From Ancylobacter polymorphus (lineage in GTDB: Bacteria > Pseudomonadota > Alphaproteobacteria > Rhizobiales > Xanthobacteraceae): a stretch of DNA of 64,000 nucleotides. Positions 30,362-41,228 of this stretch are shown piece by piece (positions within the stretch are counted from its first letter, which is position 1; the number at the start of each line of letters is the position of its first letter). A program made the translations under genes and the position numbers. Location of the stretch: the NCBI RefSeq assembly GCF_030813495.1, contig NZ_JAUSUI010000003.1, positions 372,001-436,000 of the forward strand, in the 5' to 3' direction. The notes under the pieces were generated by a model, which saw nothing but the letters and a program-made list of their open reading frames with translations, searched no databases and was not told the origin of the DNA.

Positions 30362-31231
30362 ATGAAATCGTGGATCCGCAATGCTGCGCGCACGGTCGCG
30401 GGCCTGGCCGGCGGGATGTTCGGCATGCTGGCGCTGGCTGGGGCCGCGCTGGCGGGGACCGGGCAGCCTTCGCCCTGGCAGATCAATCTTCAGGGGGCGG
30501 CTTCTCCGGTCATGGAGAGCATGCACTCCTTCCACTTCTTCCTTCTGGTGATCATCGTCGCCGTGGTGCTGCTGGTGCTGGCGCTGCTGGTCGTGGTGAT
30601 GGTGAAGTTCAACGAGAAGGCCAATCCGGTCCCCTCGCGCACCACGCATCACACGATGATCGAGGTGGTGTGGACCGTGGTTCCGGTCCTCATCCTGGTG
30701 GCGATCGCCATTCCCTCCTTCCGCCTGCTGTTCCATCAGCTGGACCTGCCGCAGGCCGATCTCACCGTGAAGGTGACGGGGCACCAGTGGTACTGGTCCT
30801 ATGAATACCCGGACAATGGCGCGTTCAGCTTCGACAGCCTGATGGTGCCGGAAGCCGAGCTGAAGCCCGGCCAGCCCCGCCTGCTGGCGGTGGACAACGA
30901 CGTGGTCGTGCCGGTGAACAAGATCGTCCGTATCCAGGTGACGGCGGCGGACGTGATCCATTCCTTCGCTCTTCCGTCCTTCGGCGTGAAGATCGACGCC
31001 CTGCCGGGCCGCCTGAACGAGAGCTGGTTCCAGGCGACCAAGGAAGGCATCTATTACGGCCAGTGCTCCGAGCTGTGCGGCAAGGACCACGCCTTCATGC
31101 CGATCGCCATCCGGGTGGTGAGCGAGCAGGAATTCGCGGCGTGGGTCGAGAAGGCCAAGCAGGAGTTCGCGGCGGCCCCGGCGCCGGCGCGTGTCGCGCA
31201 GGGCGAGGTGGCGGGCGTCGCCGCCCGCTGA
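30362..31231 (+). CDS. coxB: cytochrome c oxidase subunit II
   Basis: This 289-residue subunit carries the CuA centre that accepts electrons from cytochrome c. A signal peptide (ALAGAALAGTGQP) precedes two membrane helices (FLLVIIVAVVLLVLALLVVV and VVWTVVPVLILVAIAI). The CuA ligands are in VIHSFALPSFGVK and YYGQCSELCGKDHAFMPI. ATG 30362 was chosen because it opens the signal peptide; an in-frame ATG at 30344 also has a ribosome site. It is the first gene of the oxidase operon. Confidence 0.96.
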   Translation: MKSWIRNAARTVAGLAGGMFGMLALAGAALAGTGQPSPWQINLQGAASPVMESMHSFHFFLLVIIVAVVLLVLALLVVVMVKFNEKANPVPSRTTHHTMIEVVWTVVPVLILVAIAIPSFRLLFHQLDLPQADLTVKVTGHQWYWSYEYPDNGAFSFDSLMVPEAELKPGQPRLLAVDNDVVVPVNKIVRIQVTAADVIHSFALPSFGVKIDALPGRLNESWFQATKEGIYYGQCSELCGKDHAFMPIAIRVVSEQEFAAWVEKAKQEFAAAPAPARVAQGEVAGVAAR

Positions 31232-31272
31232 GAGTGCCGGTTCGGCGCATTGAAGTTTCTAAGTGCCCCTAA

Positions 31273-32889
<1,617 letters not shown>

Positions 32890-33011
32890 GCGGCCCGGCC
32901 GTTTGAGAGACGACCCGGCGCGGTTCTCCGCGCCGGTTCCACAAGAGGGGCGGCGCCGCGTGCGGCCGTCCCGAAGAAAAGTGCCGCCCCCGGGCGCGCC
33001 GGAGTGAAGTG

Positions 33012-33965
33012 ATGAGCGACGTCGCCTCGCGCGAATACGACCTGACCCCGAGCGAGCCCCGCGCGCTCGACATGCCGTCGCCCGCCTCGGTGGCCGACTA
33101 TGTCGCGCTGCTGAAGCCCCGCGTCATGTCGCTGGTGATCTTCACCGCGCTGGTCGGCCTCGTGCGTGCGCCGGGCGAGGTGCACCCGGTGATCGCCTTC
33201 ACCGCGCTGCTGTGCATCGCCATCGGCGCCGGCGCCTCGGGCGCGCTCAACATGTGGTGGGACGCCGACATCGACGCGGTGATGAGCCGCACCCGCCGCC
33301 GCCCGATTCCCGCCGGCCGCGTCACCCCGGGCGAGGCGCTCGCTTTCGGCATGACGCTCTCGGTCGGCTCGGTGATCGTGCTCGGCCTTCTGGTGAACAT
33401 GGTCGCGGCGGCGCTGCTGGCCTTCACCATCTTCTTCTATGTCGTCATCTACACGATGTGGCTGAAGCGCTGGACGCCGCAGAATATCGTCATCGGCGGC
33501 GCCGCCGGCGCCTTCCCGCCCATGGTCGGCTGGGCGGCGGCGTCCGGCGGCATCGGGCTGGAAAGCCTGCTGCTGTTCCTCATTATCTTCTTCTGGACCC
33601 CGCCGCATTTCTGGGCGCTGGCGCTCTACAAGTCGGGCGACTATGCCCGCGCCGGCGTGCCGATGCTGCCCGTGGTCGCCGGCCCGTCGGAGACCCGCCG
33701 CCAGATCCTGCTCTACACGCTGCTGCTGGTGCCGCTCGCCATGTCGCCCTTCTTCCTCGGCATGGCCGGCCTCGCCTATGGCGTCGTCTCCGGCGTCACC
33801 GGGGCGCTGATGCTGCTGCTGGCGGTCCAGGTCTATCGCCGGCGCGAGGGCGCCCCGGCGGAAATCGCGGCGCGGCGGCTGTTCGGCTTCTCGATCCTGT
33901 ATCTTTTCCTGCTCTTCGCGGTCCTCCTCGTCGAGGCGGTCGCGCCGGCCGGTTTCGGGCTGTGA
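33012..33965 (+). CDS. ctaB: protohaem IX farnesyltransferase (haem O synthase)
   Basis: This 317-residue UbiA-family prenyltransferase with about nine membrane helices converts haem B to haem O for the oxidase. The aspartate-rich motif [19 protein letters not shown] binds the prenyl diphosphate, and [24 protein letters not shown] and [13 protein letters not shown] are family landmarks. ATG 33012 has GGAG seven bases upstream. The gene lies within the oxidase operon between ctaD and the small coxF-like gene. Confidence 0.96.
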   Translation: MSDVASREYDLTPSEPRALDMPSPASVADYVALLKPRVMSLVIFTALVGLVRAPGEVHPVIAFTALLCIAIGAGASGALNMWWDADIDAVMSRTRRRPIPAGRVTPGEALAFGMTLSVGSVIVLGLLVNMVAAALLAFTIFFYVVIYTMWLKRWTPQNIVIGGAAGAFPPMVGWAAASGGIGLESLLLFLIIFFWTPPHFWALALYKSGDYARAGVPMLPVVAGPSETRRQILLYTLLLVPLAMSPFFLGMAGLAYGVVSGVTGALMLLLAVQVYRRREGAPAEIAARRLFGFSILYLFLLFAVLLVEAVAPAGFGL

Positions 33966-33987
33966 GCGCATGGCGGCGAGGGCTGGA

Positions 33988-34170
33988 ATGAGCGACGACA
34001 ACAAGCGACCCGGCGGCGAGCCCGAAGGTGTGGTGCTGACCGAGGAGCAGAAGCGGCGCCGGCGCGCCCGTTCCATCGCCATCGCGGCGGTGCTCGCGGC
34101 GCTCTGCGTGCTGTTCTATGTGGTGACCATCGTCAAGCTCGGCCCGGCCGTGCTGATCCGTCCGCTGTGA
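33988..34170 (+). CDS. small membrane protein of the oxidase operon (CoxF-like)
   Basis: This 60-residue protein has a basic stretch EEQKRRRRARS before a single membrane segment (IAIAAVLAALCVLFYVVTIV) and the end KLGPAVLIRPL. Short proteins in this position between ctaB and ctaG are often called CoxF in alphaproteobacteria; their role in oxidase assembly is not defined. ATG 33988 gives the expected length. ctaG starts seven bases after its stop. Confidence 0.75.
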   Translation: MSDDNKRPGGEPEGVVLTEEQKRRRRARSIAIAAVLAALCVLFYVVTIVKLGPAVLIRPL

Positions 34171-34177
34171 GGGTGCC

Positions 34178-34801
34178 ATGGCATCAGACCGCGAAGACAC
34201 CACCGACACCGAAGCTGCCCCGGCCGCCCCGCGCCGGAAGGTGAGCCATCGCGGCGTGGCGCTGAGCTGCGTCGCTTTCGTCGTCGCCATGACCGGCGCC
34301 GCCTATGCCGCCGTGCCGCTTTACCAGATGTTCTGCCAGGTCACCGGCTTTGGCGGGGCTACCCGTGTCGCCGCCTCGGCGCCGGGCGCGGCCCTGGAAC
34401 GGATGGTGGAAGTGCGCTTCGACGCCAACACCGCGCCGGGCCTCGACTGGGAATTCGCTCCCGAGCGCCGCTCGGTGCAGGTGCGGGTGGGCGAGACCAA
34501 GCTTGCCTATTACCGGGTGAAGAACCGCAGCGACAAGCCGGTGACCGCCGCCGCGACCTATAATGTGACGCCGGCCCAGTCCGGCTACCACTTCGCCAAG
34601 ATGCAGTGCTTCTGCTTCACCGACCAGACGCTGCAGCCGGGCGAGAGCCTCGACATGCCCGTCGTCTTCTTCGTCGATCCGGCCTTTGCCGAGGATCCGG
34701 AGATGCGCGGGGTGAAGACCATCACCCTTTCCTACACCTTCTTCCCCAAGGCGACGCCGCTGGCCGCCGGGGCGGCGAAGGACGGAAAGGCGCCGCTCTA
34801 A
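34178..34801 (+). CDS. ctaG: cytochrome c oxidase assembly protein CtaG (Cox11 family)
   Basis: This 207-residue membrane-anchored copper chaperone inserts CuB into subunit I. One membrane segment (residues 27-47) is followed by the periplasmic domain, with Cys53 in LYQMFCQVTGFGG and the copper-binding CFCF motif in KMQCFCFTDQ. The ending KTITLSYTFF is typical. It lies between the CoxF-like gene and ctaE in the standard alphaproteobacterial order. Confidence 0.96.
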   Translation: MASDREDTTDTEAAPAAPRRKVSHRGVALSCVAFVVAMTGAAYAAVPLYQMFCQVTGFGGATRVAASAPGAALERMVEVRFDANTAPGLDWEFAPERRSVQVRVGETKLAYYRVKNRSDKPVTAAATYNVTPAQSGYHFAKMQCFCFTDQTLQPGESLDMPVVFFVDPAFAEDPEMRGVKTITLSYTFFPKATPLAAGAAKDGKAPL

Positions 34802-34984
34802 CCGGGCGGCAGGGAAAGTTGCGGCCGCGCGCGCGGCTTGCCCGTGCCTTTTCCGCGAGGGTCGGACGACCCTGGCGTCGAGAGGGGCGGGTGCAGTGAA
34901 TACGGTGCCGTTTCCCGTCGCTTCGGTGGTTCCACCGGCGCGGAAAGGGCTCTAGAGAAGCAGACGGAACGGAGAGCGCGACCC

Positions 34985-35821
34985 ATGGCCGAGGCCCACG
35001 CCAAACATCACGACTACCACCTCGTTGACCCGAGCCCGTGGCCGTTCGTCATTTCGATCTTCGCGTTCATCATGGCCGTGGGCGCGGTGTTCTGGATGCA
35101 CGGCCAGCTGACCTCGCTGGTGTTCATCGCCGGCCTGCTCGGCGTGATCTACACCATGGTGGTGTGGTGGCGGGACGTGATCCGCGAAGGCGAGCACGAG
35201 CACGCTCACACGCCGGTGGTGCAGCTTCACCTGCGCTACGGCATGATCCTGTTCATCGCCTCCGAGGTGATGTTCTTCGTCGCCTGGTTCTGGGCCTTCT
35301 TCGATGCGTCGCTCTTCGTCGGCGAGGAGATCAATTATGCCCGCGCCACGGCGACCGGCGGCGTCTGGCCGCCGAAGGGCATCGAGACCTTCGATCCCTG
35401 GCACCTGCCGCTGCTCAACACGCTGATCCTGCTGACCTCCGGCACGACGCTGACCTGGGCGCACCACGCCCTGGTGCATGGCGACCGCCAGAGCGCCAAA
35501 TGGGGCCTGTGGCTCACCGTCGGCCTCGGCTTCATCTTCTCGCTGCTGCAGGGCTTCGAGTACAGCCACGCCGAATTCGCCTTCTCCGGCAACATTTACG
35601 GCGCCACCTTCTTCATGGCGACCGGCTTCCACGGCTTCCACGTCATTGTCGGCACCATCTTCCTCGCCGTGTGCCTCGGGCGTATCTATGCCGGCCATTT
35701 CACCCCGACCCATCATTTCGGGTTCGAGGCGGCGGCCTGGTACTGGCACTTCGTCGACGTGGTGTGGCTGTTCCTCTTCACCTTCATCTATGTCTGGGGC
35801 AGCGCGGGCGCTCCGCACTGA
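34985..35821 (+). CDS. ctaE: cytochrome c oxidase subunit III
   Basis: This 278-residue subunit with seven membrane helices stabilises proton uptake in the aa3 oxidase. Landmarks are [34 protein letters not shown] with the conserved glutamate, [14 protein letters not shown], and [15 protein letters not shown] at the end. ATG 34985 has GGAGAG upstream; the in-frame extension before it has no family match. The 183-bp gap after ctaG holds no gene. Confidence 0.97.
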   Translation: MAEAHAKHHDYHLVDPSPWPFVISIFAFIMAVGAVFWMHGQLTSLVFIAGLLGVIYTMVVWWRDVIREGEHEHAHTPVVQLHLRYGMILFIASEVMFFVAWFWAFFDASLFVGEEINYARATATGGVWPPKGIETFDPWHLPLLNTLILLTSGTTLTWAHHALVHGDRQSAKWGLWLTVGLGFIFSLLQGFEYSHAEFAFSGNIYGATFFMATGFHGFHVIVGTIFLAVCLGRIYAGHFTPTHHFGFEAAAWYWHFVDVVWLFLFTFIYVWGSAGAPH

Positions 35822-35840
35822 TCCGGTAACAGCTTTCGGC

Positions 35841-35871
35841 AAGGGGCGGCTTCGGCCGCCCCTTTTCGTTT
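35841..35871 (+). terminator. rho-independent terminator after ctaE
   Basis: A perfect 10-bp stem AAGGGGCGGC/GCCGCCCCTT with a TTCG tetraloop is followed by TTCGTTT. It probably ends the main oxidase operon, with partial read-through into the DUF983 gene possible. Confidence 0.9.
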
Positions 35872-35924
35872 ATGTGGCGAAATGCCCGTGCCACCCCGGC
35901 CCGGAATGGGAGTAGAAACCGGCC

Positions 35925-36311
35925 ATGGACCTGCAACCTTACGATAGAGGGGTCTCGCCCTATACGGCCGGCCTCACCTGCCGCTGCCCGCGCTGCGGCC
36001 GGGGCAAGCTTTTCAACGGCTTCATCACCGTGGCGCCGTCCTGCACCGCCTGCGGGCTGGATTACAGCTTCGACGATTCCGGCGACGGGCCGGTCGTGTT
36101 CATCATCCTCGCCGCCGGCGCGCTGGTGGTGGGGCTGGCGCTGTGGGTGGAACTCGCCTGGCAGCCACCCTTCTGGGTGCATGCGCTGCTCTGGACGCCA
36201 TTGGTGCTGCTCTCCACGCTCGGCCTGCTGCGGCCGCTGAAGGCGACGCTGATCGCGCTGCAATATGCCAAGCGCGCGCAGGAAGGCCGTCTCGACAAGG
36301 GGGATAAGTGA
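35925..36311 (+). CDS. DUF983 family membrane protein
   Basis: This 128-residue protein has an N-terminal zinc-ribbon pattern, CRCPRCGRGKLF and CTACGLDYS, followed by two membrane helices (VVFIILAAGALVVGLALWV and a second around residues 85-103). DUF983 proteins are regularly found between ctaE and SURF1 in alphaproteobacterial oxidase clusters, so a role in oxidase assembly is likely but unproven. The stop overlaps the SURF1 start by four bases (GTGA). Confidence 0.88.
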   Translation: MDLQPYDRGVSPYTAGLTCRCPRCGRGKLFNGFITVAPSCTACGLDYSFDDSGDGPVVFIILAAGALVVGLALWVELAWQPPFWVHALLWTPLVLLSTLGLLRPLKATLIALQYAKRAQEGRLDKGDK

Positions 36312-37051
36312 GCGCTCCGGCCCCCTCGCGGCACCGGCTGCTGCCGGTCGCGGCCGCGGCGCTGCTGGCCTTCGCCGTGCTGGTGGGGCTCGGCCTGTGG
36401 CAGTTGCAGCGGCTCGCCTGGAAGGAAACACTGATCGCCCAGGTGGAGGCACGCATTCACGAAGCGCCGGTGCCGCTGCCGCCGGAAGCCGATTGGGGCA
36501 AGATCGACTTCGCCAATGACGAGTATCGCCGCGTCACCGTGCAGGGGCGGTTCCTCAACGCTCTCGAAGTGCAGGTCTATGCCCTGGTGGATCAGGCACC
36601 GGATGGCTCCGGCGGGCCGGGCTATTGGGTGGTGACGCCGCTCAGCCTGCCCGATGGCGCCGTCGTGCTGGTCAATCGCGGCTTCGTGCCGCTGGCGCAG
36701 AAGGCGCCGGCGACGCGGGCGGAGGGCCAGGTGGAAGGTCCCGTCACCGTCACCGGCCTGCTGCGCCTGCCGGAAGAGGCGGGGCCGTTCACCCCCGCCA
36801 ACGACGCGGCCAGGGACAGCTGGTATGTGCGCGACCCCGAGGCGATCGCCAGCGCCAAGGGGCTGGTGCGGGTGGCGCCCTTCCTCATCGACGCGGATGC
36901 GACGGCAAACCCCGGCGGCCTGCCGCGTGGCGGGCTGACGCGCATCGTGTTCCCGAACCGGCATCTCGAATATGCGCTGACCTGGTTCGGCCTCGCCGCC
37001 TCGCTCCTCGGCGTGTTCATCGCCTATGTCTGGAGCCGGCGGCGGGTGTGA
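36308..37051 (+). CDS. SURF1 family cytochrome oxidase assembly protein
   Basis: This 247-residue protein has a membrane helix at each end (residues 10-29 and near the C-terminus, YALTWFGLAASLLGVFIAY). SURF1 helps deliver or retain haem a in oxidase subunit I. Typical segments are ALLAFAVLVGLGLWQLQRLAWK, GPGYWVVTPLSLPDGAVVLVNRGFVP and the end RHLEYALTWFG. The GTG start at 36308 overlaps the DUF983 stop, which supports coupling. Confidence 0.92.
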   Translation: MSAPAPSRHRLLPVAAAALLAFAVLVGLGLWQLQRLAWKETLIAQVEARIHEAPVPLPPEADWGKIDFANDEYRRVTVQGRFLNALEVQVYALVDQAPDGSGGPGYWVVTPLSLPDGAVVLVNRGFVPLAQKAPATRAEGQVEGPVTVTGLLRLPEEAGPFTPANDAARDSWYVRDPEAIASAKGLVRVAPFLIDADATANPGGLPRGGLTRIVFPNRHLEYALTWFGLAASLLGVFIAYVWSRRRV

Positions 37052-37129
37052 GCGCGTGAGGTGAGCGTTTGCTTGCCTCATCGGCTCCCCGCCACTAGGT
37101 TGCGGCCACTTTCTCCAGCGGAGGCGCGC

Positions 37130-38539
37130 GTGCGCTACATCTCGACTCGCGGCGAGGCTCCCGTGCTCGCCTTCTCCGACGCCCTGCTCGCCGGCCTTGC
37201 GCGCGATGGCGGGCTGTATGTGCCCGAGGTCTTCCCCGCGCTGGCGCCGCAGGCGATTTCCACCCTCGCCGGCCATTCCTATGCCGAGGTCGCCGGCCGG
37301 GTGATCGCGCCCTTCGTCGATTCCGCCTTCACGCCTGACGTGCTGGGGCCGATGCTGGAGGAGGCCTATGCCAGCTTCCGCCATCCCGCCACCACGCCGC
37401 TGGTGCAGATCGCCCCCAACCGCTTCGTGCTGGAGCTGTTCCACGGCCCGACGCTCGCCTTCAAGGATGTGGCGATGCAGCTTCTGGGCCGGATGATGGA
37501 CCATGTGCTGAGCGCGCGCGACCAGCACGCCACCATTGTCGGCGCCACTTCGGGCGACACGGGCAGCGCGGCCATCGAGGCGTTTCGCGGCTCCAAGCGC
37601 ACCGATGTGTTCATCCTCTACCCCGCCGGCCGCGTCTCCGAGGTGCAGCGCCGGCAGATGACCACGGTGCCGGACGCCAATGTCCACGCCATCGCCATCG
37701 AAGGCACGTTCGACGACTGCCAGGCGCATGTGAAGGCGATGTTCAACCATCACGCCTTCCGCGACCGCCAGCGCCTCGCCGGGGTGAACTCGATCAACTG
37801 GGCGCGCATCGTCGCGCAGGTGGTGTACTATTTCGTCGCCGGCGTCGCGCTGGGGGCGCCGCAGCGCAAGACCTCCTTCGTGGTGCCGACCGGCAATTTC
37901 GGCGATGTGCTCGCCGGCTATGTCGCCAAGCGCATGGGCCTGCCGGTAGAGCGGCTGGTGGTGGCGACCAATGTGAACGACATTCTCGCCCGCACGCTGG
38001 CGACCGGGCGCTATGAGGTGACCGGCGTGCATCCCTCCTCCTCGCCGTCGATGGACATCGAGGTGTCGTCGAATTTCGAGCGCGTGCTGTTCGAGGCGAT
38101 GGACCGCGACGCCGGCGCGCTGCGCGGGCTGATGGCCTCGCTGGCGCAGTCCGGGGCCTTCGCGCCCTCCAGCGCCGCCATGGCCGCGCTGCGGGCCGAT
38201 TTCGACGCCGGGCGGGCGGACGAGGCGCAGACGCTGGGTACCATCGCCCGGGTGCGGGCGGAGACCGGCTATCTGCTCGATCCGCACACGGCGGTCGCGG
38301 TGTCGGTGGCCGAGCGCGTCGCGCATGATCCGCATGTGCCGCAGGTGGTGCTCGCCACCGCGCACCCCGCCAAGTTCCCCGACGCGGTGGAGCGGGCCTG
38401 CGGCGAGCGCCCGGCGCTGCCGCCGCACCTCGCCGACCTCCTGGAGCGGCCCGAGCGCACGCCGACCCTGCCCAATGATGTGGCGGCGATCGAAGCCTAC
38501 ATCACCCGCCATGCGCGGGCCTCGGAGACCGCCGCGTGA
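37130..38539 (+). CDS. thrC: threonine synthase
   Basis: This 469-residue PLP enzyme makes threonine from O-phosphohomoserine. The N-terminal YISTRGEAPVLAFSDALLAGLARDGGLYVP is characteristic, and the PLP lysine is K112 in GPTLAFKDVAMQ. The glycine-rich cofactor loop GATSGDTGSAAIEAF follows. GTG 37130 has GGAGG just upstream and gives the standard start. Linkage of thrC to SURF1 upstream and an M16 peptidase downstream is common in alphaproteobacteria. Its stop overlaps the next start by four bases. Confidence 0.96.
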   Translation: MRYISTRGEAPVLAFSDALLAGLARDGGLYVPEVFPALAPQAISTLAGHSYAEVAGRVIAPFVDSAFTPDVLGPMLEEAYASFRHPATTPLVQIAPNRFVLELFHGPTLAFKDVAMQLLGRMMDHVLSARDQHATIVGATSGDTGSAAIEAFRGSKRTDVFILYPAGRVSEVQRRQMTTVPDANVHAIAIEGTFDDCQAHVKAMFNHHAFRDRQRLAGVNSINWARIVAQVVYYFVAGVALGAPQRKTSFVVPTGNFGDVLAGYVAKRMGLPVERLVVATNVNDILARTLATGRYEVTGVHPSSSPSMDIEVSSNFERVLFEAMDRDAGALRGLMASLAQSGAFAPSSAAMAALRADFDAGRADEAQTLGTIARVRAETGYLLDPHTAVAVSVAERVAHDPHVPQVVLATAHPAKFPDAVERACGERPALPPHLADLLERPERTPTLPNDVAAIEAYITRHARASETAA

Positions 38540-39822
38540 GCACTCCCACCGCCCCGGGGCCCCGCATCACCACGCTCGCCAACGGTGTCACCGTCGTTTC
38601 CGAATCCATGCCGCATCTGGCCACGACCTCGCTCGGCATCTGGGTCGGGGCCGGGGCGCGCGACGAGGAGGCGGACGAGCACGGCATCTCTCATCTCTTG
38701 GAGCATATGGCGTTCAAGGGCACGCGCCGCCGCTCCGCGCGCGGCATCGCCGAGGAGATCGAGGCGGTCGGCGGCGACATCAACGCCGCCACCAGCGTCG
38801 AGCACACCTCCTACAATGCGCGGGTGCTGGCCGAGGACATGCCGCTGGCGCTCGACGTGCTGTCCGACATTCTCGCTGAGCCGGCCTTCGACCCGGAAGA
38901 ACTGGCGCGCGAGCACAATGTGATCGAGCAGGAGATCGGCGCGGCGCTGGATACGCCGGACGATCTGGTGTTCGACCTGTTTCAGGAGCGGGCCTTTCCC
39001 GGCCAGCCCATCGGCCGTTCCATCCTCGGCACGCCGGACAGCGTGCGCTCCTTCGGGCCGGAAAAGCTGCGCACCTATCTCGGGCGCACCTACCGCGCGC
39101 CGAAGATGATCGTCTCCGCCGCCGGTGCAGTGTCGCATGAGGCGCTGGTGGCGGAAGCGGAAAAGCGCGTGGCGGGCTTTGCCGGCGCCGACAAGCCGGC
39201 GGTCGTTCCCGCGCGCTATGAGGGCGGGGTGGAGATCGGCGGCGGGCGCGAACTGGAGCAGGCGCATCTCCTGATCGGCCTGCCCGGCCTTTCCTACCGC
39301 GACCCCGGCATCCATGCGCTGCAGGTGTTCACCAATGTGCTCGGCGGGGGCATGTCCTCGCGGCTGTTCCAGGAAGTGCGCGAGGCGCGCGGCCTGTGCT
39401 ACGCGGTCTATTCCTTCCACTGGGGCTATGCCGATACCGGGCTGTTCGGCGTCTATGCCGGCACGGATGGCGGCGATGTCGGCGAACTTGTCGACGTGGC
39501 CGTCGACCAGATCCTTGCCACCATCGACAGCATGACCGAGGCGGAGCTGGCGCGTTCCAAGGCCCAGGCCAAGGTGGGGCTGCTGGCGGCGCTGGAGAGT
39601 TCCGGCGCACGGGCGGACCAGCTGGCGCGGCAGATGCTGGCCTTCGGCCGGCCGATCCCGCTGGAAGAGATCGTCGCCAAGGTGGAAGCGGTGACGCTGG
39701 ACGATGCCCGCGCCGCCGGCAAGGCGCTGATCGGCCGCGGCCGGCCGACCTTCACCGCGCTGGGGCCGGGAAAATCGCTTGAATCGGCGGCGCGCATCGC
39801 GGAACGTCTCAGCGCAGCATAA
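38536..39822 (+). CDS. M16 family zinc peptidase (mitochondrial processing peptidase-like)
   Basis: This 428-residue M16B metallopeptidase has the inverted zinc motif HLLEH (His53, Glu56, His57) in GISHLLEHMAFKGT. The distal zinc glutamate is probably in the AREHNVIEQEIG segment (about 131-142). The GMSSRLFQEVREARGLCYAVYS stretch of the second domain is typical of the family that gave rise to mitochondrial MPP-beta. It probably degrades or processes peptides in the cytoplasm or periplasm; no signal peptide is seen. The GTG start overlaps thrC by four bases. Confidence 0.93.
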   Translation: MSTPTAPGPRITTLANGVTVVSESMPHLATTSLGIWVGAGARDEEADEHGISHLLEHMAFKGTRRRSARGIAEEIEAVGGDINAATSVEHTSYNARVLAEDMPLALDVLSDILAEPAFDPEELAREHNVIEQEIGAALDTPDDLVFDLFQERAFPGQPIGRSILGTPDSVRSFGPEKLRTYLGRTYRAPKMIVSAAGAVSHEALVAEAEKRVAGFAGADKPAVVPARYEGGVEIGGGRELEQAHLLIGLPGLSYRDPGIHALQVFTNVLGGGMSSRLFQEVREARGLCYAVYSFHWGYADTGLFGVYAGTDGGDVGELVDVAVDQILATIDSMTEAELARSKAQAKVGLLAALESSGARADQLARQMLAFGRPIPLEEIVAKVEAVTLDDARAAGKALIGRGRPTFTALGPGKSLESAARIAERLSAA

Positions 39823-39840
39823 CGCCCGCCGGCAGCGCAC

Positions 39841-40497
39841 ATGGCCCTGTTTCGCACCGTGTCCTGGTCTGAGCCCCCCATGCTCGTCGAGGGGGCGAGC
39901 GTGCTGCTGCGCCTGCCGCAAATGTCGGACTTTGCCGCCTGGGCGGCCCTGCGCGAGCAGAGCCGCGACTTCCTCGCGCCGTGGGAGCCGACCTGGCCGG
40001 CCTATGACCTCACGCGCGGCTCATTCCGGCGCCGCATGCGCCGCTATGCCCGCGATGTGCGCGAGGACGCGGCCTATCCGTTCCTGGTGATCCGCCGTGC
40101 CGACCGTGTGCTGCTGGGCGGGCTGTCGCTGTCCAATGTCCGGCGGGGCGTGACCCAGACCGCCAGCCTCGGCTACTGGATGGGCGCCCCTTTCGCCGGG
40201 CAAGGCTATATGAGCGCGGCGGTGCGCACCCTGCTGCCCTTCGCCCATGGCACGCTGGGGCTGCGCCGGATCGAAGCCGCCTGCCTGCCGAGCAACACCC
40301 CTTCCATGCGGCTGCTGGAGGGCGCCGGATTCCGGCGCGAGGGCTATGGGCGCGAATATCTCTGCATCGACGGCCGCTGGCAGGACCATGTGCTCTATGC
40401 CCGGCTGGCGGGCGATCCGATCGCGCGCGTGCCGGGGTTCGAGGGTGCCAGTTTGGTGCCATTCAAAAGTGCTGATGAGATGAGTTCCGGCGCTTAA
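39841..40497 (+). CDS. GNAT family N-acetyltransferase (RimJ-like)
   Basis: This 218-residue acetyltransferase uses acetyl-CoA, probably on a protein N-terminus or an amine. The acetyl-CoA-binding segment is YWMGAPFAGQGYMSAAVRTLL around 114-134, followed by LRRIEAACLPSNTPSMRLLEGAGFRREG, the usual RimJ/RimL pattern. It starts 18 bases after the M16 gene and is likely the end of the thrC operon. The substrate is unknown. Confidence 0.88.
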   Translation: MALFRTVSWSEPPMLVEGASVLLRLPQMSDFAAWAALREQSRDFLAPWEPTWPAYDLTRGSFRRRMRRYARDVREDAAYPFLVIRRADRVLLGGLSLSNVRRGVTQTASLGYWMGAPFAGQGYMSAAVRTLLPFAHGTLGLRRIEAACLPSNTPSMRLLEGAGFRREGYGREYLCIDGRWQDHVLYARLAGDPIARVPGFEGASLVPFKSADEMSSGA

Positions 40498-40618
40498 TCT
40501 GGAATCTCTCAAATCTATGCCAATGAAGACTGATCGATCACCTCACATGATCGGCAGATTTGTATTTGCCGATTGACGCTTGGCCGGAATAGCGCGAAAA
40601 GAGAAGAGAAAGGCGATA

Positions 40619-40635
40619 TTTAGAATAATTCTAAA
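40619..40635. promoter_or_regulatory. Irr-type iron control element (ICE) upstream of bfd
   Basis: TTTAGAA-TAA-TTCTAAA is a perfect palindrome identical to the ICE consensus TTTAGAA-N3-TTCTAAA recognised by the iron/haem regulator Irr in Rhizobiales. It ends 28 bases before the bfd start, a position that would overlap the promoter or early transcript, which suits repression in low iron. Confidence 0.85.
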
Positions 40636-40663
40636 CGCCTGAAAGCTTCGGTTTCGCGTCGCG

Positions 40664-41125
40664 ATGATCGTGTGTTCCTGCAATGTGCTTTCCGATCGTC
40701 AGATCCGCAGCGCGGTGTCGGAGACGACGGCGCCCGTGCGAACCGTGGGGCAGGTCTATCGCTGCCTCGGCTGCAGCGCCCAATGTGGCCGCTGCGCCCG
40801 CACCATCCGCAAGCTGCTCGACGACGTGAACGCCAGCGCCTGTTCGGTTTGCCCGCGTGAATGCCCGGCCGCCCTGCAGGGGGAGGGGGCGCCCGCCCCG
40901 CACGCTCATCCCGCGGCTCCGCACTACCACGCGCCACAAGGCCATGCCGCTCACACCCATGCGCCGCACCCCCACGGCCCGCATGGGCATGAGCCTCACG
41001 CACACGATCACAGCCATGGGCACGGCCATGCGCACAGCCATGGGCACAGCCATCCCCATGCCCATTCCCACGGCCATGGGCATCACGAGCCTGCGCTGGC
41101 TCTGCCGGCCATTGCGGCTGAGTGA
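40664..41125 (+). CDS. bfd: bacterioferritin-associated ferredoxin with histidine-rich C-terminal tail
   Basis: This 153-residue protein has a BFD-like [2Fe-2S] domain in the first 55 residues: MIVCSCNVLSDRQI with Cys4 and Cys6, then QCGRC with Cys41 and Cys44. Bfd passes electrons to bacterioferritin to release stored iron. Ordinary Bfd is about 65 residues. Here three more cysteines (60, 63, 67) and a tail with about 27 histidines between residues 80 and 141 are appended, suggesting metal (Fe, Ni, Zn or Co) binding. An ICE box lies upstream and bfr is 104 bp downstream. The frame is unbroken, so the fusion is real in this sequence. Confidence 0.9.
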   Translation: MIVCSCNVLSDRQIRSAVSETTAPVRTVGQVYRCLGCSAQCGRCARTIRKLLDDVNASACSVCPRECPAALQGEGAPAPHAHPAAPHYHAPQGHAAHTHAPHPHGPHGHEPHAHDHSHGHGHAHSHGHSHPHAHSHGHGHHEPALALPAIAAE

Positions 41126-41176
41126 AGCGCCGCGCGGTCTCTCGCGCGTGACCTGTGGAAGAGTGGTTGCCTTCTC

Positions 41177-41193
41177 CTTAGAAGTTTTCTAAA
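41177..41193. promoter_or_regulatory. Irr-type ICE box upstream of bfr
   Basis: CTTAGAA-GTT-TTCTAAA matches the ICE palindrome at all but the first base. It lies 35 bases before the bfr start, so bfr appears to have its own iron-controlled promoter independent of bfd. Confidence 0.8.
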
Positions 41194-41228
41194 AAGATGC
41201 CGCTACTCGCAACAGGAGAGGCGGCGCC

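Noticed and set aside
36062-38512. Minus-strand open frame (816 codons) opposite DUF983, SURF1 and thrC
   Set aside because: It is the antisense of three well-supported, overlapping genes.
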